Shown: positions 36,488 through 47,834, numbered from the stretch's first letter. The stretch: 64,000 nt of DNA from Blepharisma stoltei (GCA_914767885.1 CAJZBQ010000023.1:809501-873500), one strand, 5' to 3'. Notes: generated by a model not told the origin, from the letters alone. Numbers and translations are program-made.

Positions 36488-39144
36488 TTATGAATTTTTA
36501 ATTAATTGCTTCATAAATGCTACGAATTCTTGGTAGCTTATAAGGTTATCGTGGTTTTTGTCTGACTCTTCTGTGCTAGTAATAGGCTATTTTTTAAAAG
36601 CAGGGAAATAATAAATTTTTTAATAAATATTTTAATAATAAATAATGATTTTTAGCACGAAATCTCCAGCTAATTATATTAAATTTTAACAGGTGCATTC
36701 TAAATAATATTTATTTTGATTAAATTAATGCTTTATTTATAAATATTTGCAAAATTAGAATTTTTAAATTCGAAAACCCCTGCGGGGAAATAAGAGTTTT
36801 ATGAATTCTTGGAGCTCTTCTTTTGGAACTTTTGGCATTGAGTATTGAAGCTCGGATAGATTTAAAGACCCATCTCCTGAGATATCATATACCCAAATGT
36901 AGCGAATTTATATTAAATGTTTAATTTAATTTTTAAGCTTTTAATATAGGCTATTTATTATAATAGGTATATAGTTTTTTACCTTCAATTGCCTATCAAT
37001 ATATTCAAGCCATTTTCTTAGCCAACTCATGAAATTTTCACATACAATTTAAATGCCTTTTTCAGCTTTTCCTGCGATATCATTTTATTCCAATCAATAG
37101 CAGCTGCCAAAAACTCAGAAAATTCAATAGTTCCATTCCCATCAGCATCACAGCTTTTCATAATCGCATCTATATCAATAGTTGCATCAATATCCATATG
37201 TTCATACCCAGCCTTCAGCTCCTCTTTGCTTAATTTTCCATCCTTATTAGTATCAAGCTGCTCAAATAAATCAGTCAGCTGCTTTTCTTCTTCTTTTGTT
37301 AAGGTATTTGAAGCTATGAAGGTTAGGATGCATTTTTCGAATTTTGATTTTTTTCTGAAATCGTTTAGCTGAGTTAATGCACTTGAGTATAGAAAGCTCA
37401 CGAAACTGCTTGTTATTGGGCATTATTTATCTTGTATTTATCCCCTATAAAATTTTAATATAATTCGCATATTTATTAGAATTATTTTTAAAAAAATTGG
37501 AGTTCTATGCAATCCATAATAGTGCTTGAATTATATAGAGGATTTGCACCTGAAGGACTGCTTAAATTAGACTGTATTCAAGGATGGTTCATTGCTTCAA
37601 ATGCTGAAGGTCTATCAGCAGGATTGAAAGCAAGAAGCTTTTTTAATAAGTCTATTAAAGATTCAGGGTATTGAAGTCATTGTGGAGTGGTTAAGTCCAG
37701 TCCTTGTTTGGTTAAAGCCAAGATATCTTTTTTATTATTTCCTATGAACGGAAATTTTCCAGTGATCATGATATGTAGGATAACTCCTGCACTTCATAAA
37801 TCACTTTTTTCATTAGATATCCCATTTGAAGCTTCTGGAGCTTTATAATACATCTAAGTTACCATTACATCTCGGACTGTAGTTTTTACATTTTTCTTAC
37901 CATATAAATAGCTAGAAAGGTCAAAATTCGCAACTTTAAGACGAGAGTCTGATGATTTGGCTTCAAAAAATATTCCTATTATATTATCTATTTCAAGGGT
38001 AATAATCCTTATTTAAATAATAATTTGGTGCTAATCTTCTACAAATTTATAGTAAAACTTAATCTAGCACAGAATAAATTTTCTGATTTCAAGTGTGAAT
38101 GGATAATCCCTCTTTGATGACAATAATTTAACCCATTAAAAATATCATACATACACTGGCTTGCAATAGAATCACTCAAATATGAATCACTTATGATTTT
38201 TTTTAATAACTCGACACCTCCAAAATACTCAGAAGCAATATAATAGCATGAGGATGTTTCGATTGACTCATAAGTTTTTTGAATATTTGGATGATCCTGC
38301 TTATTTTATACCATTTGCTTTAGAATTTCAGCTTTTTCTAAAAACAGCTCACGAACTTCTATATCATTTTTAGGTCTTGGGTATTTTTTCTTACTTTACT
38401 TAGTTACATAGTTTTTTAAGGTGTCTAGTGCCCACACCCCTTAATTAAAAAGGGTCAAAGCGACAACTAGTGACGTCACCAAGCCATCTTGGAATATGTG
38501 GTCAGCCCACACCCAAGCCTTCTATGAGGCTAGTCGCCAGATAAATCGCCGCACATCTCACCCGGCGCGTTGCCGTCGCTCGTCCAGACTCAGCTCCTGC
38601 GCGTGTTCCGCCTAAGGGTCATCCTCCCGTGGGGACGTGCTGAGAGGTAAAAACTCCGAAATCTTGAGTGCACTGAGGAGTCGTGCCTTTGGTTATCCCA
38701 AAGTTAAACGACTATTGCTGTGCAGAAGTTCTCGAGAGAAAACCCAACCCCATAAATAAAATTCCATGAGGGAGAGAAAATTGGCAGAGCCAATTTCTCT
38801 CGAACCGAATGCCATTTTATTTATCTTGGGTATTTTTTCAAAACTCTTTTGGTTTGTGTTCTTTTGTCTATTGCAATTAAAAATTCTTTATCTGTGCCTT
38901 TGCATGCAATTTTTACAGTTTGGTAATATTGCTTGAGAGATCCTTGTAAGTTATTTGTAATAACTGGCTCGATTATTTCGCTGACATTTGTATTGGGTTT
39001 AAATGAAGGTTTTCTTGAGAAAGCATGTGTGCGAGAACTTTTGATAGGATTTTGCTTTATTGACTGAATTAGGGAATCTCGGCTTTTGTTGGTTTCGTTG
39101 TCAGCTTTTGTTTCTTGTTCAGGCCTCGGAGCACAACAGCCCAT
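36488..39144 (-). CDS. CDPK-like protein with degenerate kinase domain and four EF hands, split by IESs
   Basis: Begins MGCC, a myristoylation/palmitoylation signal, then about 80 disordered residues and a CDPK-like kinase fold. Two 15-nt introns (38297-38311, 37854-37868). Catalytic motifs are lost: no glycine-rich loop, HRD is HSH (IIHSHLKSENL), DFG is NFD (KVANFDLS). Fold residues remain (APE-like MYYKAPEAS; DLWSAGVIL; NHPWI). All four EF-hand loops look functional: DTNKDGKLSKEE, DADGNGTIEFSE, DISGDGSLNLSE, DKNHDNLISYQE. IESs 37973-38076, 37416-37507, 36890-37044 and the element 38391-38823 are removed for this model; one more junction (about 36570-36790), just before EF4, could not be placed in frame. 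Inferred role: a membrane-bound calcium sensor or scaffold. Confidence 0.82.
36570..36790. mobile_element. Degenerate family A-like insert before EF4
   Basis: Core sequence resembles family A (ctagctaatt..., attaatgctttatt, aattcgaaaa). TTATTTCCC occurs directly at both sides (minus strand). It must be removed to reach the EF4 coding segment, but no TA pair gives the right phase; boundaries are approximate. Confidence 0.5.
36890..37044. other. IES in CDPK-like gene (155 bp)
   Basis: TA-bounded. Removal joins KKAFKLY to DISGDGSLNLSE in frame, completing EF hand 3. Confidence 0.9.
37416..37507. other. IES in CDPK-like gene (92 bp)
   Basis: TA-bounded AT-rich insert between the kinase fold and the junction/EF-hand region. 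Removal joins SSTIMDCI to TSSFVSFLYSS in frame. Confidence 0.82.
37973..38076. other. IES in CDPK-like gene (104 bp)
   Basis: TA-bounded, TATTC at both tips inverted. Removal joins HLKSENLF to FEAKSSDSRLKVANFD in frame, as in CDPKs (LKPENIL.E...). Confidence 0.9.
38375..38839 (-). mobile_element. Retroposon-like element with 16-bp target duplication inside the CDPK-like gene
   Basis: A G+C-rich 433-bp element (38391-38823) flanked by perfect direct repeats TCTTGGGTATTTTTTC at 38375-38390 and 38824-38839. On the minus strand it starts TAAATAAAATGGC and ends in an (A/T)-rich tail taactaagtaaagtaa. It puts a stop straight after KKYPR; removal of the element plus one repeat copy, possible between the TA dinucleotides within the repeats, restores KKYPR-PKNDIEV. 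No coding frame seen. Confidence 0.8.
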
Positions 39145-39686
39145 TTATATAAATATAGTATCATATTAAAAAGGAATGAGGATAATGTAAAACGTATAGG
39201 CCATTTATATGAAATGATAAAGATCAGAAAATTATAGTGATTTGCTATAAATTGCTTAAAATAAAACAGAAAAAGGAGATTTAAGGTAATTTATGGTAAA
39301 ATGCTATAGCCATAATAACATTTTCAATGTTTTTAAAATATAGACATAAGTTTTGACTATTTTTATGATCTCAATAATTGACGTACCTATAAAGCTTTAA
39401 TTTTTTATACTAAAAATAGACTATTTTATATTATCTAAGCCAATATTTTTATTATGAAATTAACTAAAAAGTCTTCAAAAATGCATAATTTTATTATAGC
39501 TAATGAACATTTTTAATGAACCAAATTTCATCTTTTTTCGTTTTCTTTTTTTACACTTGATCTTCTAACTCTCTTAATAAGCCAGTTCATTACAGAAGAA
39601 TGCTATCAACAATTATAATTTTAATATTAATACAATTTTTAAATAATTATTTAGCTAATAAATCAAAATTATATAAATTATCAATT

Positions 39687-40166
39687 TTATATAATTTTTT
39701 TTTTAATATTAGCTGGAATAAGTATTATTTGGGGTGAAAGAACCTTTGTTCTTATCTTAAAACCAGTGGATAAATTAATCAGTTCCTTTTGGCTTTGGAC
39801 TTTGTTAGTTTGTTTTGAAACTCTGCTGGCTTTTTTCACTGGCTGCTGCTTTTCTTTTATTTGATCTTTAGTTTGTTCCATCAGTTCAACAAGGTCTCTA
39901 ACCAATGAATCTTCTTCGCAGAAATTGTTTTCACAATTAGAATTAATTGGCTCTATATCCAAGTTATTGCTAAACCCCTTATTTTTATAAGAAGAATCAG
40001 AAGCATCCTCCCAATTTTTGTTGACAGGGCTGTTAGGGCTACTCGGGCTTCTTTGTATAAGCGTGAACCTTTTTATTACAGGCCTTTCTATTTGGCCTAA
40101 GTTTGTAGTTGAACGGCTAGCTCTTAAGCTGAGCTTGTCTAATTGAAACTCTTTTCTTTTGTGCAT
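39687..40166 (-). CDS. Small basic protein, unknown
   Basis: 159 aa, uninterrupted. Ser/Lys-rich with SPSSPNSP and a short acidic middle; the C terminus is a hydrophobic-basic run ending IPANIKKKII. No domain recognised. The ORF is flanked by long AT-rich stretches: 39145-39686 holds nothing recognisable. Confidence 0.5.
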   Translation of the reverse strand: MHKRKEFQLDKLSLRASRSTTNLGQIERPVIKRFTLIQRSPSSPNSPVNKNWEDASDSSYKNKGFSNNLDIEPINSNCENNFCEEDSLVRDLVELMEQTKDQIKEKQQPVKKASRVSKQTNKVQSQKELINLSTGFKIRTKVLSPQIILIPANIKKKII

Positions 40167-40357
40167 TTTATCCTATATAATATTTTATTACTTAATTTTG
40201 GCAGCTCTTAGGTAATCATTTATTTTAGAATAAAATAATTGCTTATTTGTATAAATGTAAAAGTGACAGTAAGAATGCATGAATGCCTCCTTTATGAGAC
40301 AAAACTGTTGAAATACAAATCTGCAAATTTATAATAGCAAATTATGGGTATTACAAT

Positions 40358-40702
40358 AAAAAAATTAGCTTCACGACTTCCTCGATTTAGAATAATTTCT
40401 CCATAAAGCTTATAATGAAGCCGAAAGCTGTCAAGACTCGCCAGATCTTTTGTATCAACCTCTATCCATTAATTGTGCATATACATTCTACTTTCAAAAA
40501 TATCTCTTTCTCTTCATGTTCCACTAAAAGACTCAGTCTTTTATAAGCATCTCCCAAAAATCATGCTCAAAGATAGCATTTAATTGCGCATTATTCTCTA
40601 AAGTCCATAAGTAGAAACATTGATACCCCAGGGCTTTATGTAGAGCAGACTTTCTGTTAACTATTATATGCTGAAATATAGGAAAGATTATTGAAAGTTT
40701 CA
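40358..40702 (-). pseudogene. Possible decayed or misassembled gene
   Basis: On the minus strand a plausible protein-like stretch starts at an ATG (MKLSIIFPIF...; WTLENNAQLNAIFEHDFWEMLIKDW) but needs a one-base frame change and meets a TAA before resuming (WIEVDTKDLASLDSFRLHYKLYGEIIL). No 15-16-nt intron or TA-bounded insert resolves this. Product not recognised. The rest of 40203-40947 holds nothing else seen. Confidence 0.3.
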
Positions 40703-40947
40703 TCTTAAATTTTGAAACCCAAAATATCGAAAATCTCTATAAAGAACTAATGATATGCAGTTTATTATGAAAATTATTGTCAAAAATATCATCATTATAT
40801 TTTGCTATATAAATAAGAGTTATAGAAATAAACCATTAATTATTAAGCTGCTTATAACTTTACAAATTTAATAATCTAAAGAATGTCTGAGCTAAGTGTA
40901 AGACATCTTTATTAAGATGTCTTGACACGTTTACAATAAAATTTAAT

Positions 40948-41202
40948 ATGTCTTCCAAAGCATTTGGTGGTGCATTAATGTTGGCCGGAATCACGATTTT
41001 TGTGTATTACACATTTTGGCTGGTCGTAACAGTATGAAATATGTAGCCTTATCTTGATACCCAAAGCTTTATTCACAATTTTTACCCTCCTAGAGAATGG
41101 GCTATGCAAGGTCCGAAATTTTTATTGATTTTTGGAGTAGTCACTTTATCTGGGCTTATTGGGTATTTATTTATGAGCACTAGGAAACCTAAACAGGCAT
41201 AG
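40948..41202 (+). CDS. DPM2: Dolichol-phosphate mannosyltransferase subunit 2
   Basis: 79 aa after a 15-nt intron (41032-41046); human DPM2 is 84 aa. Two transmembrane helices (ALMLAGITIFVYYTFWLVV and KFLLIFGVVTLSGLIGYLF) surround the conserved lumenal segment PYLDTQSFIHNFYPPREWA, which matches DPM2 (PFIDS.HVIHKYFLPR.YA). A basic tail (STRKPKQA) ends at TAG. DPM2 anchors and stabilises the ER complex that makes dolichol-P-mannose for N-glycosylation and GPI anchors. Too small to stand out without the intron removed. Confidence 0.9.
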
Positions 41203-41276
41203 AATGATAATTAAACTGAATATTCTAATTATGATTTTTATAAGCAAATTTTATTGTTAAATAATTATTAGCCAAC

Positions 41277-44200
41277 TTATAAATTAGGACTTCTATAGAT
41301 GTCTTCAATAAGCTCTGCGTATTTCTGTGCAACAAATTTCCTTTTAAGTTTCATAGTTGGGGTCAGCTCTCCAGTGTGAAGTGAAAAATCAGTTGGCAAA
41401 AACACCCATTTCCTGACGTGTTGTGCTTTTGAAATAGCCTTTTTATTTGCTCTATCAATTCTTTCTAATATACATTAAAATGATATGACAAAAAATAACC
41501 CTATTAACACCTGCAGCTGGGGTAAACCAAAGACTTTGTGGAAGTGAGGATGGCATTGAGTAATATGCATACGGCCGGGTTTGCTTGGGTTGGTGGAGAA
41601 CAATGTCGGGACTAGCCGAACGCATGCTCGCTCCAGGCTAAAGGCTTTACCCCATGGGGCAAGAAGTAACTTGAAGATGGAAAGAGAGACCCAGCAGCAT
41701 CAGTGAGGTTTCTCCTAATCACTCAGGAATTTTCCCAGCATGATACCGGGTGCTACATCCTGAGCTTTGAGCTTCCATTTTAGGTGACAGATGCCCAGAA
41801 AAATCGATTTTTCGAATTTTCTGGAAGCTGAACCTTGTTGACGCGCAACATGTAACTCAGCAATTCTGAGTTAAGGGTAGCAAGTGCAAGCCCTCATTCG
41901 TGAAAAGTTAACAGAGTATGCAACAAGACAGTAAGCAAGCGATATTGCATTATGGAGGCGTGCATAGCTTTTATGCCTGCAGAAATCTTATTTTATAATT
42001 AATTAATGTTAATTTAATGTCAATTCCTTCTTGGATATATTTTTTGACTTTTTGGTCATTCATAGCTTCATCGTATTATTTTTAAGTAAGCTATAATTTA
42101 TTATTATACAACTAAAAAATCATTTTCTTATAAAATATTGGACACAAACTTATTTACGTTAGTTCTTGCTCCCCCCTCCGTGAGTGAACAAAAAAAACTT
42201 TGTTCACTCACGAAGGGGGCTAATTTGTTTTTTTAAAAAAATTTATATGTAAATTTTATAAAATTTTTTTTCGAAATTTTAAAAAAATAATCCTAAATCG
42301 CAAAAAACCGGAAAGCAAATATTAATTTTATTAATAAAATTTATGTTTTAAAAAGCAATTCGTTTAAAATTAAACAGAATTAGCTCTAGATTTCATTATA
42401 CTAATTATAATTTATATATCAAATTTTTTTTCCATAAACAATTTTTGTTCACTCACGGAGGGTGGGTTTTTGGGCAAAAATAGAGATTTTTCTAATGGTT
42501 TTTGTTCACTCACGGGGGGGGAGATAGTTAAGATTATTAAGAAGCTCCTTGTTTTGCGACTGCCTGCATCTACCTATCGGCGATGTTCCTCCAGAATAGG
42601 CTCGCACACTAGGTGGAGTGCAGCAGAATGAATCACTGTATAGTGCATCTGACTTAGTTTGCCCTACCAGAAGATCGAAAAATGAATTTTCTCTACGAGG
42701 TGTCGATCAAAATGGAACTCTTTGATCAGAAAGCAACTCATGTATCACGCTCGGAAATTGCCCGGCTATCCAACGGGCACTACAGAGCATTCCCTTTCAA
42801 CACCAAGCTGCAGCTGGTCTTATCTGGCATTGCTCTCAACCAAGCCAATAAAAGCAAACTGGATATATCGCCGAATATCATCCTCCCTTGCATAAGGCTC
42901 CAGCTAAAGGTGCTAAGAGGGTGAGTTTGTTTGCGACTCCAATTTAATGCATACACGAACTTATTTACCAAAGCTCCTAATGCCTATTATATAATATAAG
43001 TTTTAGCTGTGCTCCCAATTTCTGCCAAAATTCTTACTCTACCCCTCCGTGAAATAACAAAAATATTTTGCTCGCTCGTGGAGTGTGATTTTTCTTTTAA
43101 AAAATTTATTATAAATCGAAATTTAAAAAATCCCAATTCTAAATATTTTTAAGCAAATATTATTTTAAGTGTAAAATTTATATTTTAAAATCTAAACTGT
43201 TTAAAATTAAATAGAATTAGCTCTAGATTTCATTATAATAATTATCACTTATATATCAAAATATTTTTTCATAAAAAACTTTTGTTCGCCACGGAGGGCC
43301 AAAAATATGATTTTTTCTAATGGCTTTGTTCGTCAACGGATGTGGGAGCTAGGGCTTCTGATGATAAATTTCTTGTCAACGTCATATCTGGACCAGGCTC
43401 CGTTTTAATAGCTACTAGTAACGCTAAATAATTTTTATAGTCTCCAACCAGCATACAGTTAGAAATAAGCCTGCACTCTTCTTTAATAGCGTCTTCTATC
43501 AGAACTGGAGGAATATTTTCCCCACCAGCTGTAATAATCAGCTCTTTAAACCTCCCTGTAATAAATAAAAATCCTTTTTCATTGATATATCCTTCATCTC
43601 CGCTATGTAAGAACCCATTTTTGTCTATTGTCGCTTTAGTCTCTATTTCGCTTTTATAATACCCCATAAATCTGTTACGTCCTCTCATGCAGACTTCGCC
43701 ACGAGTTCCTCTTGGGACTTCTTCTCCACTTTGACTGAGGATTTTAAGTCTGGTTCCATTAATAGGCTGTCCAGCGCTCCATACATTGTTACTATGAAGA
43801 TAGTTCATTGTTTCAGGGGCTGCGCATTCTGACATTCCGTAAACATTCATTAGTGGTATATTCAAACTGAGGAAAAATTCAAGCGTTGCTTTAGATATTG
43901 GTGCAGCGCTCACAATAAAAGCTTTGCATCTGTCTAGGCCTAATGCTTGTTTTACCTTTGAAAACACTATTGTATTAGCTAGGCTATATTTCCAAGAAGT
44001 CGGCTTCTGCTGCAGCTGATCCAAAGTCGCTTTAAGCCCTACCTGCTTTGCCCATATCCCAATTTTCTTTGCTAAATCCCCTTTACTTGCCGCAATCGCC
44101 TTGATTTTTTCTTCAATTTTCTCATAAACCCTAGGAACTGACATAAAAAATGTTGGCCTTGCTTCTTTCAGCGTAACCCCTAAAGTCCCTTGCAAACAAT

Positions 44201-45434
44201 TTTCATCAGCAAACCATAAAGCGGCTTTCTTATAAAGTGACCCAAAAATATCAATAATTTGTGCAGCAGAATGGCTCAGTGGCAAATAAGAAACTACCAC
44301 ATTTTCCCCTTCCTCCATTAATTTAGCGTCATCTATTGTAGTTTTGGCGCACCAAATATAGTTATCATGGCTTAGCATTACACCTTTAGGTGGTCCAGTT
44401 GTTCCAGAAGTATAGACTACAGTTGCACATTGAGCTGGACTTATATCCTTCATCCTTTTGGCTAATTCTTTTCCTTCAGTATCGCTGCCAGTTGCCATGA
44501 ATTCTTCCCAGGTATAAACTTGACGGCCTGCTCTAATAGCTTCTAGCCCTGCTCCAGGCGAATAAACAACTACAGCTTTTAGCTTACTCTCCCTTCCGTG
44601 AGTGAACAAAACCATTAGAAAAATCCCTATTTTTTGCCAAAAACCCACCCTCTGAAAATTTTTTTAATAGAAAAATTTTTATGAAAAAAAATTTCGATAT
44701 ATAAGTGATAATTAGTATAAGGAAATAGTCTGTTTAATTTTAAACAAATTGCGTTTAAAATACAAATTTTACAAATTAAATTAATATTTGCTTTCCAAAT
44801 TTTGCAAAGTTGTATTTTTTAATTTTTTGAAAAAATTACTATATAATATTTTAAAAATTATTAACCCCCTCCGTGAGCGAACAAGTTTTTTTTATCGCTC
44901 ACGGAGAGGTGATTTAGGAAGTCTGTCTCATATAGTCAGGTATTTTTGAAGCTGGGCTTCATTTTGCACTATAATTACTTCGGCTTGGCTATGATCCGCC
45001 ACATAAAAGCAAGCTTCTGGGCCATTTGTGGTATAAACACCAATAGGAACCAAGCTTGCAAATAAAGCTCCGGAAAAGCTGATTAGCCACTCAGGGGCGT
45101 TAAAGCCAATGATATTGACAGTTGCCCGAGATCTTATGCCAAGATTAATCAAAGCTCGGGCGAACCTTAAGGAATCGTCATAATATTGCTGAAAAGTCCA
45201 TGTGATCCATTTGCCTCCACGTTTTACACGCAATGCTGCCTGCTGGGCGTGGGTTTGTAGAGCGTCTTGGAAAATATTGATATATGTCAGCGGAGGAGTG
45301 GAGCCTTGACCTGAAGTTTCCATGATAATAGGAAGCTCAAAGTTAATGTCGTCAGTCCAATAGAGATTTCTACCATCTGGCTGGACAAATTGACTGTAGG
45401 CATTCTTAGACACCCACAAGTAAGTTGAGTCCAT
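41277..45434 (-). CDS. ACSBG: Bubblegum-type long-chain acyl-CoA synthetase, split by four IESs
   Basis: 681 aa after removing IESs 44587-44916, 43037-43351, 42076-42998 and 41468-42011. AMP-binding motifs: P-loop YTSGTTGPPKGV, VYGMSE, TGRFKELIITAGGEN and C-terminal ELTPTMKLKRKFV. The mid and C-terminal parts (GSDTEG..., EIGSTAKTYDEAMND...IQEGI, HVRKWVFLPTDFSLHTGEL) match ACSBG more than ACSL. It activates long-chain fatty acids to acyl-CoA with ATP. Two coding islands are tiny: 42999-43036 (about 13 codons) and 42012-42075. An apparent start at 44648 within the insert is an artefact. Confidence 0.93.
41468..42011. mobile_element. IES in ACSBG carrying an inverted copy of the G+C-richer repeat (544 bp)
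   Basis: TA-bounded; TTA on both sides; ends partly inverted (AATATACATTAA / TTAATTAATGTTA). The interior 41500-41990 is related, in reverse orientation, to the repeats in CDC14 and at 42550-42965. Removal joins QEGIDIKL to ERIDRANKKA in frame. Confidence 0.88.
42076..42998. mobile_element. Composite IES in ACSBG: family A MITE plus dispersed repeat (923 bp)
   Basis: TA-bounded. It contains a complete family A MITE (42169-42523, ctccgtgagtgaac ends) followed by a G+C-richer repeat copy (about 42550-42965). Removal joins GSTAKTY to DEAMNDQKVKKY in frame. Nested mobile elements inside one excised unit. Confidence 0.88.
43037..43351. mobile_element. Family A MITE acting as IES in ACSBG (315 bp)
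   Basis: Ends CTCTACCCCTCCGTG...; right tip cgtcaacggatgtgggag. Family A core present. Removal joins TRNLSSEAL to RILAEIGSTAKTY in frame. Confidence 0.9.
44587..44916. mobile_element. Family A MITE acting as IES in ACSBG (330 bp)
   Basis: Left tip ctctcccttccgtgagtgaacaaa, right tip cgctcacggagaggtgat, TTA on both sides. Family A core present. Removal joins YLTIWDRLPK to LKAVVVYSPGAG in frame. Confidence 0.91.
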
Positions 45435-46449
45435 ATTTATAACACCTAAGTCTAGAAGAGGGTTTTGTATAGGAAAAACTTTGGTTTGTGATATTAGGAT
45501 TTTAGAGGCAAATATTTTTAGGAGATGATTAAAAGAATGGAATTTTTATAATTTTTCAAAAATTAATTATACATAAAATTTTTAGATTGAAGGAATGCGT
45601 ATATGAAATATATAGTGATAGGTGTAAGAATTAATTTAATTTAATAAATGAAGATTCCTTTAATTAGAATTTTCATTTTCGTGATGTATAGAGATTTACC
45701 ATATTTCATGAATATTAAAGCTCAAAGACCATTTTGCTCCTGTTATACAATTACTTATTGCTAAAATAACGAAATAGTTTGGTAAATCAGTTTGTTTAAT
45801 ATAAAATAGACTGCTGATAAAAAATTTATTATAATGCCATTATTGTATATTAAGAAAGTTTAATTCTTCGTAATATATGAGGATAAATTCACAAATATTA
45901 ATTTGCGTAGAAATAAAGGATTTACGATTTTTCAAGAAATATAAATATTAATTCTAGCATATATGAATTATAATCTTTATTTTAAAATTTCCTTTCTTAT
46001 TATGACTGAAGAGCACTTTTCAATCACAGGTGAGCATTTTTTAATTCTTATAATGACTTAAGCCTAAATTTAAAGCAATTGACTAGCTCTTATAAAAGGA
46101 TTAATCTTCAGCTCTTTTCAATCTTGTTTGGATTAATTAGAACTGGTGTGCTCCAATTCTCGGAAATTTCCATAAAAGAAAAGAGATAATTTTTTTTGAG
46201 TCAAATGCCATTTTATGCTGAACTTGCAATGCAATTTATATATTATCAACAGTGACCTGTATAATTGCCTCTTGCACTTATGTCCTAAATGGCTTTTTTT
46301 ATTTAACGTAAGCTCTTGCCGTAAAAGTTTTCAATTCTACAATTCAGAGTATATTTAGTCAGCTCGAAATTGTGTATGGAATATAGGGTGCGGGTGGGGA
46401 AATTACTTTAAGTTTTGAATTTAATCCGAATAAGAATCACTAAGGCAGA
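45435..46449. other. AT-rich stretch without a recognised gene
   Basis: No ORF with homology or ciliate-like exon structure was seen on either strand. A short piece near 46190-46215 (caaatgccattttatg) resembles the inverted AAAATGGC terminus of the retroposon-like family, so a fragment of that element may be present. Confidence 0.4.
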
Positions 46450-47120
46450 ATTGAAGATTATAACAAAATAAAGTCCTCCTTATTTTTTTTTGAATTTATT
46501 TTTGATTCATCGATGGAGATAAATTTTCCAGCAGAATAGTTAACATCTCATCTTTTACGAATCATAGAGAATATTGGTTCTTGCTTGGATAATTGATTTA
46601 TTTGAAAATCTTGCGGAGCAGATAAATGCAGCATGCGACTTATGGCTTGGAATCTCCTAGATGTCATAACTTCATATATTTCCTGATTTTGGTAAAGAGA
46701 GACTGTAGATAATTTTCTGTTTTTTGAAAGATTTTATTGGACCAATCATAGTTACTATCCCAAAACATTTCTTAAGCTTTTGAGAAGTAATTAGTACCAT
46801 ATTATTCTTTCTTCTAGATTGATTCGTGCTTTTGTAAGAGCTTCTGCATAAGAATTCGAATTCTTGATTATTCAATAATAATTTCTTCGACAAAAAAGGC
46901 CTAAATAAATTCAATGATGTAATTCGAGTCTGCAAGTAGATTTGATATGGGCTCATTGGAGGCCTGCCATTTTTTCTATTGAATTCTTTTTATTTCAATT
47001 CAATTTTCAGGAGAAATTTATTCTTCAGAGGCTTCATCTTCATCACTTGAGTACATTGCATCAGATGAAATACTTGGTGAATTTTCTGCTTCAATTTCGA
47101 TTTTAATTTTTTACTCTCCA
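46450..47120 (-). pseudogene. Decayed piggyBac-family transposase
   Basis: Minus strand. An acidic N-terminal stretch (SSDAMYSSDEDEASEE) ends in TAA; then RKNGRPPMSPYQIYL..., FGIVTMIGPIKSF, and after a one-base frame change YEVMTSRRFQAISRMLHLS, followed by KFISIDESK. These follow the piggyBac order (acidic N terminus, L.G...lp, MSR.RF..I.R.LHF, first catalytic Asp in SIDES). Nothing recognisable remains of the second and third catalytic Asp. At least one frameshift and two stops, so non-functional. PiggyBac-derived proteins serve as IES excisases in ciliates; this is a germline relic of that family, not a working excisase. Confidence 0.7.
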
Positions 47121-47324
47121 TATATTTATTATTTTTATTTTGTAATAAATTTAGAAAATTAAGGTAGTATTTTATAGTTGTATTTTCCAGTAGTGCTGGC
47201 CAATCGGATCTTTAAATATTAATTTGTCCAAAAAACGGCAATTTATTAATAAAATTTTTAAGAACAAAAATTGGTCTCATATTGAGCATTAGCATTAACA
47301 TTAATTATAGATTAGGGCTCTTCC

Positions 47325-47834
47325 TCCTTTTACGTCATACCCGAGACGAATCTTCATAGAAGATTCGCTCAGCTGCTAGCGAAGCTCTCTGAGTATTTCA
47401 GCATTTCCATCATAGATAGCTCTTCTCATGCTTTCGGCCTGACTCTTAATTCTGTCTCGGAACTTTGAGTATTCAGGTTAAAATCTGACAGTGATTGAGT
47501 GACTAGAGTTGCAGCAAGGGATAAACTCCCTAGCTAGTATCGGTACCAACTATGGATTTGTCGGCACTATTGGTCTCTAGAGTAATAAGCCTTTTTCTCA
47601 AGTGTCCATCGGGAAGACACAAAGTCTTCATTGCTGGATAAAAGACAGGAATATAAATGCCTAATACCCTTAGACTCTTTTCCTGCTCGGTTTTTTTGGC
47701 TTCAGACCTCACAAGGTCCCCAAAGTCGAAGCAGGTCTAGGAGGGGATGGGTTTGGTGACGTCGCCATTTTATTTTATGTTCCTTATATTAAGCAAACAA
47801 ATATTTTTTGCTTGCTTATTGAGGGGAGTAAAGA
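47325..47834 (-). repeat. G+C-richer retroposon-family copy next to a MITE-like end
   Basis: A block visibly richer in G+C ends on the plus strand with gacgtcgccattttatttta (inverted AAAATGGC terminus). Just beyond it, tattgaggggagtaa (to 47834) looks like a MITE end; a possible partner, tttactctcc, lies near 47113. Target duplication not found. Confidence 0.45.

Noticed and set aside
44590-44648. Apparent N terminus of an acyl-CoA synthetase at 44648
   Set aside because: It lies inside an IES; the true N-terminal half is at 44917-45434.
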